Below are positions 17,781 through 26,467 of a DNA stretch of 64,000 nt, piece after piece; position 1 is the first letter of the stretch; every line of letters begins with the position of its first letter. Under the pieces are notes generated by a model. It was not told the DNA's origin, made no database searches, and saw nothing but the letters and a program-made list of their open reading frames with translations. Origin of the DNA: Mucilaginibacter sp. L3T2-6 (lineage in GTDB: Bacteria > Bacteroidota > Bacteroidia > Sphingobacteriales > Sphingobacteriaceae); NCBI RefSeq assembly GCF_030519355.1, contig NZ_JAUMKC010000010.1:62001-126000 (forward strand), written 5' to 3'. Made by a program: the position numbers and the translations under genes.

Positions 17781-18314
17781 ATGAATTATTTCGAATTTTA
17801 TAATATCCCCGAATCATTCAATCCAGATATCGCTCATCTTAAAAAGAAGTTCTACGAGCTAAGCAAGAAATATCACCCCGATTTTCATGCTAACGAAAGC
17901 GACGAAAAGCAGCAGGAAATCCTGGAGCTTTCTACACTCAATAATAAAGCCCATCAAACCTTAACCGACCCATATAAGCGCCTGGAATATATTCTGCGCA
18001 GCCATAATTTGCTGGAAGAAGGCGCAAAACCGCAGCTCCCGGCAGATTTTTTGATGGAGATGATGGACATCAATGAGCGGCTGATGGAAGTTGATGACGC
18101 AAAACAGCTGGGCGAAATAACCGCAGAAGTACTTGCCATTGAGGGCGATATAGAAGAAGGTATCGCCCAAGCATCATCAGGTTACGAGTCCTTGGACGAT
18201 ACTGCGAAGGAAAGCCGGCTGAATGAAATTGCAGATTTTTATTTTAGACAAAAATACCTGTTGCGTATTAAAGAGAGTTTAGATACATTTGCATCCCGAT
18301 TCGGAACGGAATAA
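17781..18314 (+). CDS. hscB: Fe-S cluster assembly co-chaperone HscB (J-domain protein)
   Basis: 177 residues from the ATG at 17781 (MNYFEFYNIPESF); the frame is open from 17754 but those codons lie in the repeat arm and promoter. The J domain has HPD at 32-34 (KYHPDFHAN). The C-terminal HSCB domain (about 90-175) is helical and acidic, with LMEMMDINERLMEVDD, and binds the IscU scaffold. It stimulates the HscA/DnaK ATPase in Fe-S cluster transfer. No hscA or isc genes are adjacent. A tRNA gene follows 20 bp after the stop. Confidence 0.93.
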   Translation: MNYFEFYNIPESFNPDIAHLKKKFYELSKKYHPDFHANESDEKQQEILELSTLNNKAHQTLTDPYKRLEYILRSHNLLEEGAKPQLPADFLMEMMDINERLMEVDDAKQLGEITAEVLAIEGDIEEGIAQASSGYESLDDTAKESRLNEIADFYFRQKYLLRIKESLDTFASRFGTE

Positions 18315-18334
18315 GCCCCGTTCTCTACCAAAAT

Positions 18335-18418
18335 GCCCAGATGGCGGAATCGGTAGACGCGTTGGTCTCAAACACCAATGGCTGCAAGGCCGTGCCGGTT
18401 CGACCCCGGCTCTGGGTA
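18335..18418 (+). tRNA. tRNA-Leu (anticodon CAA)
   Basis: An 84-nt cloverleaf: acceptor GCCCAGA/TCTGGGT (one terminal G-U), D arm TGGCGGAATCGGTAGACGC, anticodon stem TTGGT/ACCAA with loop CTCAAAC and anticodon CAA at 18369-18371, a long class II variable arm (TGGCTGCAAGGCCGT), and the T arm GCCGGTTCGACCCCGGC. The discriminator base is A, and the 3' CCA is not encoded. It reads UUG codons. A strong terminator hairpin starts right after it. Confidence 0.97.
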
Positions 18419-18419
18419 C

Positions 18420-18450
18420 AAAGCCCTCCTAACTTTGGGAGGGCTTTGTT
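18420..18450 (+). terminator. Terminator after tRNA-Leu
   Basis: Stem AAGCCCTCC (18421-18429) with GGAGGGCTT (18438-18446), extended by A18420-T18447, 8-nt loop, then TTGTTATT. It ends the hscB/tRNA transcript and may also serve the convergent gene at 18478. Confidence 0.88.
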
Positions 18451-18477
18451 ATTATCGGTATTTTTAATACTCATCAC

Positions 18478-19320
18478 CTATCCTAATAATCTATGAATAT
18501 ACTCTGCACTATCCTTATATGTATCCATATTCATTTCGACAAAGAAATTTTTAACCCCGCCTGTTTTGGCCGCAGCAAAAAACTCTTTCCAGTCGATAAT
18601 GCCTTTGCCGATGGGGACTTGTTTTTTATCTGCGGTCCAGTCTGACAAATGTGCGGATATAAATCGGCCGGGATATTTTTCAAAATAGGCAGAGCCCTTA
18701 TAACCCAGCGTTATTACTTCGGTTTGGAATTGCATTTTCACCAGCTTAGGGTCGAGTGCGGCCATAATGGCATCGTAAATCAGTTCGCCGTCCAGCATTT
18801 TAAATTCGCCGCTATGGTTGTGCATGCCTGTGTCCATCCCCTCGCCTTTAATTTTTTCAGCCAGTTTATTCAGATCATCCGATGCGGTTTTATAATCTTC
18901 TATAGTTTTGCCCGGAGTCTCCAGACCGGGAACTACAATCTGTGACAGGCCCAACCCATGAGCAAATTCCATACATTCGCCAAAATTGCTTTTCAGGCTG
19001 CCGACACCGATATGGCAGCTGGGGCAATGCAGACCAGCATCTTCTATCATTTTTTTGATGTCCGCCGTTTTTACATGAACCAGCGGACCAAATCCTGCGC
19101 CTGCGTAGCCCTTGGGATAACACATTTCGGTATATTGATAACCTAATCCGGCCATCATTTTCATAGTGCCTGCAAAATCCTTTGCCAATACGTCGCGGAT
19201 TGGAAAAGTCTGGAAACCGATTGGGGTTTTATATTTGCCGGCAGCCTTCAGGAAGCCGGGTATCAGCAGCACCGCTCCTGCCCCTACTGCGCCATGCCCG
19301 ATAAATTCTCTTCTGTTCAT
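18478..19320 (-). CDS. Sugar phosphate isomerase/epimerase family protein (AP-endonuclease-2 TIM barrel), Tat-type signal
   Basis: 280 residues. The N-terminus MNRREFIGHGAVGAGAVLL is a twin-arginine-type signal. The body is a xylose-isomerase-like TIM barrel: IGFQTFPIRDVLAKDF, CPSCHIGVGSLK, IVVPGLETPGKT, MHNHSGEF, and FFVEMNMD near the end, where the His and Glu residues would bind a divalent metal. It lies 45 bp downstream of a Tat-exported Gfo/Idh oxidoreductase, and such pairs are common in Bacteroidota 3-keto-sugar pathways. The exact substrate is unknown. Confidence 0.9.
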   Translation of the reverse strand: MNRREFIGHGAVGAGAVLLIPGFLKAAGKYKTPIGFQTFPIRDVLAKDFAGTMKMMAGLGYQYTEMCYPKGYAGAGFGPLVHVKTADIKKMIEDAGLHCPSCHIGVGSLKSNFGECMEFAHGLGLSQIVVPGLETPGKTIEDYKTASDDLNKLAEKIKGEGMDTGMHNHSGEFKMLDGELIYDAIMAALDPKLVKMQFQTEVITLGYKGSAYFEKYPGRFISAHLSDWTADKKQVPIGKGIIDWKEFFAAAKTGGVKNFFVEMNMDTYKDSAEYIHRLLG

Positions 19321-19365
19321 AATCTTCTGATTCGTATGATTTATTCGATTAGCGTCAATTCTCGT

Positions 19366-20961
19366 TTATATGGTAGCCGGGTCCCAGCCAGTCCGGTAAT
19401 CCCTTTTTAAGTATTTGTTGGCGCTTGGCAGATTGGTGATCTGCCTTGATGCAGCATCATATTTCAGTGCCTTCTGGGCCCTGAGCGATGCGGCGTATAA
19501 GTTTACAGCCTCCGTTAGCGCTTCAGCCTCTGTAAAACTGCCCGGATACTGCGCGCCTGCCTTGCAACTTTTCGCAAACAGCGACAAGGCATCTACCATC
19601 TTATCGTGCCTGGTGGAATCAACAACCGGGTTCACGGCTTTCACCTCTTTCTTTTTCTTTGAGAAAAGCCTTGGGTTGTCAACGTAAAAGCCGGAAATTA
19701 TTTTGCCTTTTTCACCTATGAACATCATGCCTTCGGCAGGCAGGTCATCCTGGTTTATAGCAATTAGTTCCTCAGGTACGGTTGGCCTTATACCGCCATC
19801 CCACCAATAAAGGTCGACAGGCGGGCGGTCGCCGTTAGCAGGATATTTAAACTTAACGGTGCATCCCTGCGGGAATGAGAAATCGTTACGTACAAAATTA
19901 GGAACATGATCGCCCATACCTACATAATGCGTTAAATTGGGAACCACCACTTCAGGGGAAGTCAGTTTTAATGCATTAAACACTGTCCATAAGCTATAAT
20001 GCCCCATGTCGGCCATGGAGCCTCCGCCGAAATCGTACCAGCCACGGAAAACCATATTGGTGTAATTGGGAGAGTATGCCCTGTCGGCCTCCGGTCCGAG
20101 CCAAAGATTCCAGTCAAGACCCTCGGGAACAGGCACGTTTTCTGCGGGCAAGGTTGGATATTGCGGCCATACCGGGCGATTTGTCCAGTTATGAACCTCT
20201 CTTAATTTGCCGATTTTGCCGTCATTTATCCAGGCCATTACCTGTTCCATGGAGCCATTTGAGTCCCATGGCACCAGGTGGGTAACCACATTGGGTTTCT
20301 GTCGCGCTAATTCAATAACCGCCTTGCCTTCCAGCAAGCGGTTTGAAAGCGGTTTGTGCATCAGTACGTGTTTATTGCGTTTTAATGCAGCCATCGCGAA
20401 CAGGCCATGCAGGTGATCCGGTGTCATGATCTTCACAGCATCCAGATCTTTTTCCTTATCCAGCAATTCGCGATAGTCCGCATAAGCAGTACAAGCTTTA
20501 AAATCGTCGCTGGCACGGACATTACCGTAATAGCTATCCACAACGTTCTTTCCAACCTCCCTGCCGCCCGGTATAATATTTTCACCGCCCGGCTGCCAAT
20601 CAGGTTTATTGATAGCCCTTCTGATCTCGTCGCGGAGACCTGTTTTTGACCAATCCCTGTAACCTACCGCATCCCGGTTGGGGTCGCAAACAGCAATAAT
20701 CTGTATTTCAGGTACTGCCAGCATAGGCAGCATTTCGCGAAGACCTTGAGTGCCGCACCCTACATAGGCGAGGGTTAACTTATCGCTCGGCGCTGTAAAA
20801 CCAGCACCGCCCAGCACATGACGCGGAATAATACTGAATGCCAGGGCGCCTGCTCCGGCTGTTTTAATAAACTGCCGGCGACCGATACCTTTTTTTTCTT
20901 CTGATTTACCTGGTCGGCTTTCAATAGCCAAAGGAGTGGCTGAGAGTTGATCTTTTTTCAT
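19366..20961 (-). CDS. Gfo/Idh/MocA-family oxidoreductase with Tat signal (large form)
   Basis: 531 residues. A long charged leader precedes the twin-arginine motif GRRQFIKTAGAGALAFSII (about 27-45), so it is a periplasmic enzyme. The Rossmann fold starts at LTLAYVGCGTQGLREML; the signature region reads HVLMHKPLSNRLLEG, with the EKP lysine present as HKP. The C-terminal domain has GWYDFGGGSMADMGHYSLW, as in related enzymes. It is a probable NAD(P)-dependent sugar or keto-sugar oxidoreductase, first gene of an operon with the TIM-barrel isomerase at 18478. A hairpin lies about 70 bp upstream of the start. Confidence 0.92.
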   Translation of the reverse strand: MKKDQLSATPLAIESRPGKSEEKKGIGRRQFIKTAGAGALAFSIIPRHVLGGAGFTAPSDKLTLAYVGCGTQGLREMLPMLAVPEIQIIAVCDPNRDAVGYRDWSKTGLRDEIRRAINKPDWQPGGENIIPGGREVGKNVVDSYYGNVRASDDFKACTAYADYRELLDKEKDLDAVKIMTPDHLHGLFAMAALKRNKHVLMHKPLSNRLLEGKAVIELARQKPNVVTHLVPWDSNGSMEQVMAWINDGKIGKLREVHNWTNRPVWPQYPTLPAENVPVPEGLDWNLWLGPEADRAYSPNYTNMVFRGWYDFGGGSMADMGHYSLWTVFNALKLTSPEVVVPNLTHYVGMGDHVPNFVRNDFSFPQGCTVKFKYPANGDRPPVDLYWWDGGIRPTVPEELIAINQDDLPAEGMMFIGEKGKIISGFYVDNPRLFSKKKKEVKAVNPVVDSTRHDKMVDALSLFAKSCKAGAQYPGSFTEAEALTEAVNLYAASLRAQKALKYDAASRQITNLPSANKYLKRDYRTGWDPATI

Positions 20962-21028
20962 GAATATTGGTTTATAAGTGGTATAGGGGAAGTGATATTT
21001 AAAATTGATAAAAAATCTGCTAACTCCC

Positions 21029-21049
21029 GTATTGTTTTTGTAACAATAC
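21029..21049. promoter_or_regulatory. Hairpin or operator upstream of the Gfo/Idh operon
   Basis: GTATTGTT at 21029-21036 and AACAATAC at 21042-21049 form a perfect 8-bp stem with a 5-nt loop. It is the only clear structure in the 344-bp gap 20962-21305 apart from the promoter at 21255-21283. It may be an operator of the minus-strand oxidoreductase operon; no regulator is indicated. Confidence 0.35.
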
Positions 21050-21254
21050 AGTGGTGATGCTATATCATTCCAGAACGTCGGCTTGCATAAATCAATAAAT
21101 TTATAAATTCATCAAGACGGAAAATTACACTCCTGGGTAGTTTACCGTCAGCGTTAAAAGTTTTCACAACGACCTTCAAGGCTTAAAATACATTAAGGTA
21201 AATTAAATATAGTGAATGCATAACTGATAGTTATATATGATTTTATATAACTGC

Positions 21255-21283
21255 TTTGAATGCGACTAAGATTTGTAAGTTTG
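21255..21283 (+). promoter_or_regulatory. Bacteroidota-type promoter for the ATPase gene
   Basis: TTTG at 21255-21258 and TAAGTTTG at 21276-21283 (consensus TAnnTTTG), separated by 17 bp, form a good -33/-7 pair. The transcript would begin near 21290, 16 bp before the ATG at 21306. Confidence 0.5.
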
Positions 21284-21305
21284 TTATCTGCAAAGGTTCA
21301 ATTCT

Positions 21306-22040
21306 ATGCCCTTCCTATCCCACATATCGCTTCCCGTGTTGCAGGACGCCACCTACATCCGGCAAATACCCAGCCTTAACAGAGGTTTGCAACTTCCCCT
21401 AAAAAAGAATGTGACCTTTTTTGTGGGCGAAAATGGGTCAGGAAAATCCACTTTACTGGAAGGTATCGCAGAACAATGCGGTTTTAGCTTAAGGGGCGGC
21501 AATCGCAATCATAATTCAAACACCGGCCACCGTTTTTCAGGCTATGAATCAGCTCTGGCGTCCTACCTGCGGCTTTCATGGACACCGCGCAAAATAAATG
21601 ACGGCTTTTTTATGCGGGCTGAAAGTTTTTTCAATTTCGCGTCCTTTATAGATGAATTGGCGATAGACGATGCACGCATTCTCAATGCTTATGGCGGCCG
21701 GTCTTTACATGAACAATCGCATGGAGAGTCATTTTTGTCATTGTTCAATAACAAGTTCGAAACCGGCATATATATCCTTGACGAACCTGAAGCAGCTCTT
21801 TCACCAGCGAGAGTGCTGGCGTTTATGTCAGTAATAAATGAACTCGAACGCGGTGGCCGTGCACAATTTATAATTGCTACCCATTCTCCCATACTTATTT
21901 GCTACCCCGGTTCTACCATTTATCAATTTGATGAACACGGCATTAACGAAACGACTTACGAAACTACTGAGCACTTTTATTTGACAAAATCATTTCTGGA
22001 GAATCCAGGGTTGTACCTGAAGCATTTACTGGAAGATTAA
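21306..22040 (+). CDS. AAA-family (SMC/ABC-like) ATPase, stand-alone
   Basis: 244 residues. Walker A is GENGSGKST in VTFFVGENGSGKSTLLEGIAEQ; Walker B is in GIYILDEPEAALSPARVL, followed by a switch histidine in FIIATHSPILICYPG. An ABC-like signature precedes Walker B as QSHGESFLSLF. This is the AAA_21/AAA_23-type 'predicted ATPase' family with no transporter domain. Many relatives are annotated only as ATP-binding proteins; some act in DNA repair or defence, but no partner gene (nuclease, TOPRIM) adjoins it here. It stands alone with its own promoter. Function unknown. Confidence 0.88.
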   Translation: MPFLSHISLPVLQDATYIRQIPSLNRGLQLPLKKNVTFFVGENGSGKSTLLEGIAEQCGFSLRGGNRNHNSNTGHRFSGYESALASYLRLSWTPRKINDGFFMRAESFFNFASFIDELAIDDARILNAYGGRSLHEQSHGESFLSLFNNKFETGIYILDEPEAALSPARVLAFMSVINELERGGRAQFIIATHSPILICYPGSTIYQFDEHGINETTYETTEHFYLTKSFLENPGLYLKHLLED

Positions 22041-22185
22041 TAGGCAGGACTTCAAATAGTTGCAGGTATGGCCGCTGATCTATCCATGCGATTGTTAACT
22101 GGTACAACCACTCTCTTATCCGGAATAATGTTCGGCAAGGAATCTTGTCAAACATGGCCCTAGCCGATTGCGTTTTCCAGAACAT

Positions 22186-22221
22186 TAAAAATCAAAAGCC
22201 CCGCAAGTTGATTTGCAGGGC
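22186..22221 (-). terminator. Terminator of the DUF1080 gene (minus strand)
   Basis: GCCC-C-GCAA (22198-22206) pairs with TTGC-A-GGGC (22213-22221), one internal mismatch, 6-nt loop. Read on the minus strand it is followed by CTTTTGATTTTTAA, a U-rich tail. It lies 26 bp beyond the stop of the minus-strand gene at 22247. Confidence 0.65.
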
Positions 22222-22246
22222 GTTGTCTCAAAACGGATAGCGGCCT

Positions 22247-23230
22247 TTATTTTGCCGGTGTAATAATAATATTTCTATAGTCTATCGGTCCGTGATCACC
22301 CTGTATAAATATCGGACCAGGCTCGCCTTCCTTACTGTCTAGGGCGCCGCCGGTTATGCCGGGTATTATCTGGTTGATGATTACAGGGGTTCCGTTAGCC
22401 ACAACCGTTACCATACGGCCAACAAGCGTAACATCATACGACTGCCATTCGCCGGGATTTTTCGCCATCATTTTGTTGGGCGGTAAAAAGCCATATATGG
22501 CGCTGAACTGGTTATTGATAGGTTCCGGTTCGCCGCTTTTAGTGTCTATAACCTGTAATTCGTAACGTCCGCGCAGGTACACGCCACTGTTGCTGCCCTG
22601 CGGGTAACGGAATTCTATATGCAACTTAAAGTCTTTATAAGTCTTGTCGGTTATCAGGTTTGCACCTGAATGAGGGCTGCGCAATATCCCGTTTTCTGCT
22701 ATCCATTGATTTTTGCCATCAGCATGCCAGCCTTTTGTATTTTTACCGTTAAACAATCTAACCGGAGTTCCCCACACCGGCTTTTTGGTACGGATCAGCT
22801 CCGGTGCACGTACGCCCGTCCAATGGTAGGTTTGTCCATCGGTATAGACCATGGTACCGCTGATCTGGTTGCCGCTTACCTCAAACTGAAAATCCATATT
22901 GCTTTTGCCGTCTTCCCATTGGGGCGGGATAGAAAAGCTGTATTTGCCCATATTATCCTTAACTTCCGATATAGGCCTGGCGCTGCCAAAGGCATAACAG
23001 AACCGGCCTATAAGCGTATGTGTTCCGGATTTTTGCACTTCCAGCCAGGAAGGTATCCCCTTGCCGTCCTTATCTATTGTTAAATCCCAGCGGCCGATTA
23101 CGTCCGGGTCTTTTTTCATAGTTTCCTGGGCAAAAGATTGAGCGCCCCAGCACAGCGCAAGCATTAACATAATTTGCGACCGGAAAAAACGTGTAACGTA
23201 TCTTCGGCCAAACATAGACAGAGTTTTCAT
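22247..23230 (-). CDS. DUF1080 (3-keto-disaccharide hydrolase) protein with N-terminal extra domain
   Basis: 327 residues from the ATG at 23230 (MKTLSMFGRRYVTRFF); the frame extends upstream but the signal peptide, ending WGAQSFAQ, fits this start. Residues 45-140 form a beta-rich extra domain (GRWDLTIDKDGKGIPSWLEV). The DUF1080 lectin-like jelly roll is at about 150-325, with RLFNGKNTKGWHADG, NSGVYLRGRYELQV and GPIDYRNIIITP. This family hydrolyses 3-keto-glycosides made by Gfo/Idh-type oxidoreductases, and several such oxidoreductases lie within 13 kb. The protein is exported; the specific glycoside is unknown. Confidence 0.9.
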   Translation of the reverse strand: MKTLSMFGRRYVTRFFRSQIMLMLALCWGAQSFAQETMKKDPDVIGRWDLTIDKDGKGIPSWLEVQKSGTHTLIGRFCYAFGSARPISEVKDNMGKYSFSIPPQWEDGKSNMDFQFEVSGNQISGTMVYTDGQTYHWTGVRAPELIRTKKPVWGTPVRLFNGKNTKGWHADGKNQWIAENGILRSPHSGANLITDKTYKDFKLHIEFRYPQGSNSGVYLRGRYELQVIDTKSGEPEPINNQFSAIYGFLPPNKMMAKNPGEWQSYDVTLVGRMVTVVANGTPVIINQIIPGITGGALDSKEGEPGPIFIQGDHGPIDYRNIIITPAK

Positions 23231-23407
23231 GATGATTATTTGGTTGATATAATTGAGGCTGAAAGATAGTTTTTTATCTTGTCTTATAAAAACATCAGCC
23301 GTTTTTAAACAGTTTTGTTTAAAAAACAATTTAATTTGAGACAAGAGCATTAACATTGCCGGCCTAATACATACAAATTAAAAACACTGTCTTTATTCTT
23401 TCAAACG

Positions 23408-24586
23408 CTATTTTTTCTTCAGAGTAATTACCGTTATTTCGGGCCATATACCCAGTCTGCCTTTAAATCCTAAAAATCCAAACCCTCGGTTAACATACAG
23501 GTATTTACCATTATGCGAATAAAGGCCTGCCCATTGCGGGTACATATATTTTATCGGGCTCCATTGAAAGCCAAACAATTCTATGCCGAACTGCATGCCA
23601 TGTGTATGGCCTGCGAGCGCAAGATTAATATGTTTTTCATGTTCCAGGGTTTTGGCTTCCCAGTGCGACGGGTCGTGCGACATCAATATTTTAAATTCAT
23701 TATCTGCCACGCCGGCGGTAGCCCTCGTTAAGCTGCCATATTTATGAAAGCCGCCTTTTCCCCAGTTCTCTACTCCTATCAGGGCAATCGCCGCGCCGGC
23801 TTTTTTAATTTGCACTGCGCTGTTTAACAGTAAATTAAATCCTATTTGCTGATGTACTTGTTTCAGCTGTGCAAGGTTGTCGTTTTTTGCTTCTTCGCTT
23901 TCCCAACTGATGTAATCGCCATAATCATGGTTACCCAAAACCGAGTACTTGCCGAAAGGAGCCTTAAGCTTTGCGAATAACTCTATCCATGGTTCCATTT
24001 CGCTGGCTTTGTTATTTACCAGGTCGCCAGTAAATAAAATCATGTCGCTGTTTTGTTTATTTACCAGCGAGATCCCCTTTTCAACGCCTCTGCGACTGGT
24101 GAAGCTGCCGGCATGAATATCGGATAACTGGGTTATGGTGAATCCATCAAATTCTTTTGGCAAGTCTTCAAATTTCAGCGTTACCCGATGCACTTTATAA
24201 CGATGACGGCCACCTGTCATACCATATAGCAGGCTGATAAATACAAAAGCGGCAACTGCCATAGTAAGCTCACTGACCCATATACTCCTTGGCGGAAAAT
24301 GACGAATCAGACGCGTAATATCTCCAATCACTAAAACCGGGATAGACAAAACTTTTGGTACGAAAGTGAGCAGGGTGCCCGCCATTAGCACGGCAATCAG
24401 ATCGGCAGGAGGCCTGTTAGCGCGGGTGCGGCTCATTAAAGATACAAAACCTGCCACCAATAGCATATCGATCAACCAATAACCCCATAAAATAACAGGA
24501 TTATTGGTAAGGGTTTCAACGGCACGAAAAAAATAAACATCGGCAAGTACCCAGGCCAGTATAATAAACGGAAGTCGTGTTCTCAT
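23408..24586 (-). CDS. Membrane-anchored metallophosphoesterase (YkuE-like)
   Basis: 392 residues. The first 135 residues hold about four transmembrane helices. The calcineurin-like domain then shows every metal motif: ITQLSDIHAGSF, LFTGDLVNN, VLGNHDYGDY, LMSHDPSHWE and LALAGHTHGMQFG. Relatives (YkuE/YaeI) are di-metal phosphoesterases that act on membrane or lipid-linked substrates such as UDP-diacylglucosamine. It is a single gene between two DUF1080 genes with no obvious link to them. Confidence 0.92.
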   Translation of the reverse strand: MRTRLPFIILAWVLADVYFFRAVETLTNNPVILWGYWLIDMLLVAGFVSLMSRTRANRPPADLIAVLMAGTLLTFVPKVLSIPVLVIGDITRLIRHFPPRSIWVSELTMAVAAFVFISLLYGMTGGRHRYKVHRVTLKFEDLPKEFDGFTITQLSDIHAGSFTSRRGVEKGISLVNKQNSDMILFTGDLVNNKASEMEPWIELFAKLKAPFGKYSVLGNHDYGDYISWESEEAKNDNLAQLKQVHQQIGFNLLLNSAVQIKKAGAAIALIGVENWGKGGFHKYGSLTRATAGVADNEFKILMSHDPSHWEAKTLEHEKHINLALAGHTHGMQFGIELFGFQWSPIKYMYPQWAGLYSHNGKYLYVNRGFGFLGFKGRLGIWPEITVITLKKK

Positions 24587-24727
24587 AGATACAAAAGCGC
24601 TTTGGCTGTTAATTGTTTATTGCCGCAGCTAAATGGCTGACGATTGAACTATAAAAATATTTTAATAATGTATAACTTGCTTTAAAATTGAAACATATCG
24701 TCTATTTAATCAAAATTTAATTACCCT

Positions 24728-25513
24728 ATGAAGTTAATGAACCCCCTGTTTTATTCAGCCGGCCTGCTGTTGTTAAGCACAACGATCGTTCACGCCCAGA
24801 CAGCCGAAATCAATAAGGCTAACCTCCCTTCATCCAATCCGGACAATGCTGAAGTTTACTCGCCGCTTCCGCATGTAGTGGTACCTGCTGCAACGTTTGG
24901 CAATGCCCCGTCTGATGCAATTGTTTTGTTCGATGGCAAAAACCTGGACGAGTGGACATCTCAAGATAAATCACCGGCGAAGTGGACGGTTGCCAATGGC
25001 ATAGTAACAGTTAATAAATCGGCCGGGGATATTGTCACCAAACGCAGTTTCACCAGCTATCAGCTGCATATTGAATGGAGAGTACCGGCCGATATAACAG
25101 GCTCGGGACAGGCACGCGGTAACAGCGGCGTATTCCTGTCAGACCGGTACGAAATACAGGTGCTGGATGTATATAATAACGAAAATAAAACCTATGTTAA
25201 CGGTATGGCCGGCAGCGTTTACCGCGAATCGATACCGTTGGCTAATCCCTGCAAAAAGCCAGGCGAATGGAATGTTTACGATATAGCTTATACTGCGCCC
25301 GAGTTTAATGATGACGGAACCGTAAAATCTCCTGCACGCGTTACTGTCTTCTTTAACGGCGTTATGGTGCAGAATAATACTGAAATACATGGCTTTACAT
25401 CTACCGACAAAAAACATTTTTACCAAAAGCATGGCGCCGCGCCTCTTCGCTTGCAGGCGCATGGCGATAAAAGCGCGCCTATTAGCTACAGAAATATCTG
25501 GATAAGGGAATAA
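24728..25513 (+). CDS. DUF1080 (3-keto-disaccharide hydrolase) protein
   Basis: 261 residues with a Sec signal peptide (MKLMNPLFYSAGLLLLS...TIVHAQ). The DUF1080 jelly roll covers about 60-260: IVLFDGKNLDEWTSQD, YQLHIEWRVPADITG, NSGVFLSDRYEIQVLD, NPCKKPGEWNVYDIAY and SYRNIWIRE at the very end. It is a probable periplasmic hydrolase of 3-keto-glycosides. It is monocistronic, 250 bp of clean upstream region apart; no transporter or SusCD genes adjoin it. Confidence 0.92.
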   Translation: MKLMNPLFYSAGLLLLSTTIVHAQTAEINKANLPSSNPDNAEVYSPLPHVVVPAATFGNAPSDAIVLFDGKNLDEWTSQDKSPAKWTVANGIVTVNKSAGDIVTKRSFTSYQLHIEWRVPADITGSGQARGNSGVFLSDRYEIQVLDVYNNENKTYVNGMAGSVYRESIPLANPCKKPGEWNVYDIAYTAPEFNDDGTVKSPARVTVFFNGVMVQNNTEIHGFTSTDKKHFYQKHGAAPLRLQAHGDKSAPISYRNIWIRE

Positions 25514-25520
25514 TAAGCAG

Positions 25521-25600
25521 TTGATGGTTCATAGATGATAGTTGATGACCGACGAATGTTTGCAGCAGCTGTGAATCATAAACTATCAACTATGAACCAA
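25521..25600. repeat. Dispersed GTTCATAG-type inverted repeat
   Basis: The left arm (25524-25548, beginning ATGGTTCATAGATGATAG) and right arm (25575-25600, ending AACTATGAACCAA) are imperfect inverse copies of about 25 bp with a 26-bp spacer. Similar GTTCATAG words recur at 49537-49569 and 54513-54570. This is the only structure in the 440-bp gap 25514-25953; the rest shows no gene and a T/A-rich tract near 25725. Confidence 0.65.
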
Positions 25601-25953
25601 AATAAAGACGATGTCTGTATTACATACATGGCACCTTGAATGACGGCTGACGTGATTAACAAATGTTCTGATGCATTATGAATCACGATAGCCTGTCTGC
25701 GCGTGCTTTATCATGCTCTTCTTTAAAAAAAAAACACACCTACTATCCGCTATTTACAACATCATATCAGCCGGTTTGTTAAGGCTGCACTAAACCGAAT
25801 AGCAGGTTTATGCGGCTTGCAGGGTTAAGTACCCCCTGCCTGTAATCAACATTTAATTATTTAACAGATTCTTGCTGTTGCCTGTGACATTCCGCGCCGG
25901 GCTGCTACTAATTGTGTAAACTATCAGGTAAATTAGTACAGCACAGCAAATTA

Positions 25954-26463
25954 ATGGGTACACCTACGCGCGACGAGTTATTTCTATCTGTAATTGAGAA
26001 AAACAAAGGCATCATTTACAAGATAGCCAACTCGTTTAAAAAAGATGAAGAAGACAAAAAAGACCTGGTACAGGAAATCATCCTGCAGCTATGGCGCTCT
26101 TTCGGCAGTTACGACAACAAAAGTAAATTTTCAACATGGATGTACCGGGTCGCCCTAAACGTGGCTATAGCTTCCTATCGCAAAGAAAAAAGCCATAACG
26201 AAGTTACCGGCCCAATTCCCGATCGTGTAATGGACTTTGCCGGCGAAGATATTTTGATGGAGCGGGAGCATGAGTTAAACCTGTTGCAAAAGTTTATCAG
26301 CGAGCTAAAGGAGCTTGACAGGGCGCTGATGCTGCTTTACCTGGAAGAACGTAGTGGAAAAGAAATGGCTGACATATTAGGTTTAAGCGAGACCAATATC
26401 CGCACCAAAATCAACCGCATAAAAGAACAACTGAAACAAAAATTCTCAAAGATAAATAGCTAA
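25954..26463 (+). CDS. ECF-type RNA polymerase sigma factor (sigma-70 family)
   Basis: 169 residues from the ATG at 25954 (MGTPTRDELFLSVIEKNKG); the frame is open from 25912 but without a good start context. Region 2 is at about 15-80, with DLVQEIILQLWRSFGSYDNKSKFSTWMYRVALN, and region 4 at about 110-165, with LLYLEERSGKEMADILGLSETNIRTKINRIKEQL. It directs RNA polymerase to a small regulon. The next gene, 4 bp downstream, encodes a membrane protein that may control it. The regulon is unknown. Confidence 0.93.
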   Translation: MGTPTRDELFLSVIEKNKGIIYKIANSFKKDEEDKKDLVQEIILQLWRSFGSYDNKSKFSTWMYRVALNVAIASYRKEKSHNEVTGPIPDRVMDFAGEDILMEREHELNLLQKFISELKELDRALMLLYLEERSGKEMADILGLSETNIRTKINRIKEQLKQKFSKINS

Positions 26464-26467
26464 AACA

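Noticed and set aside
18335..18450. tRNA-Leu as an integration site
   Set aside because: There is no integrase and no repeated tRNA 3' end in the window.
25533..25630. Short plus-strand frame of about 30 codons in the 440-bp gap
   Set aside because: It lies within the inverted repeat at 25521-25600 and has no family features.
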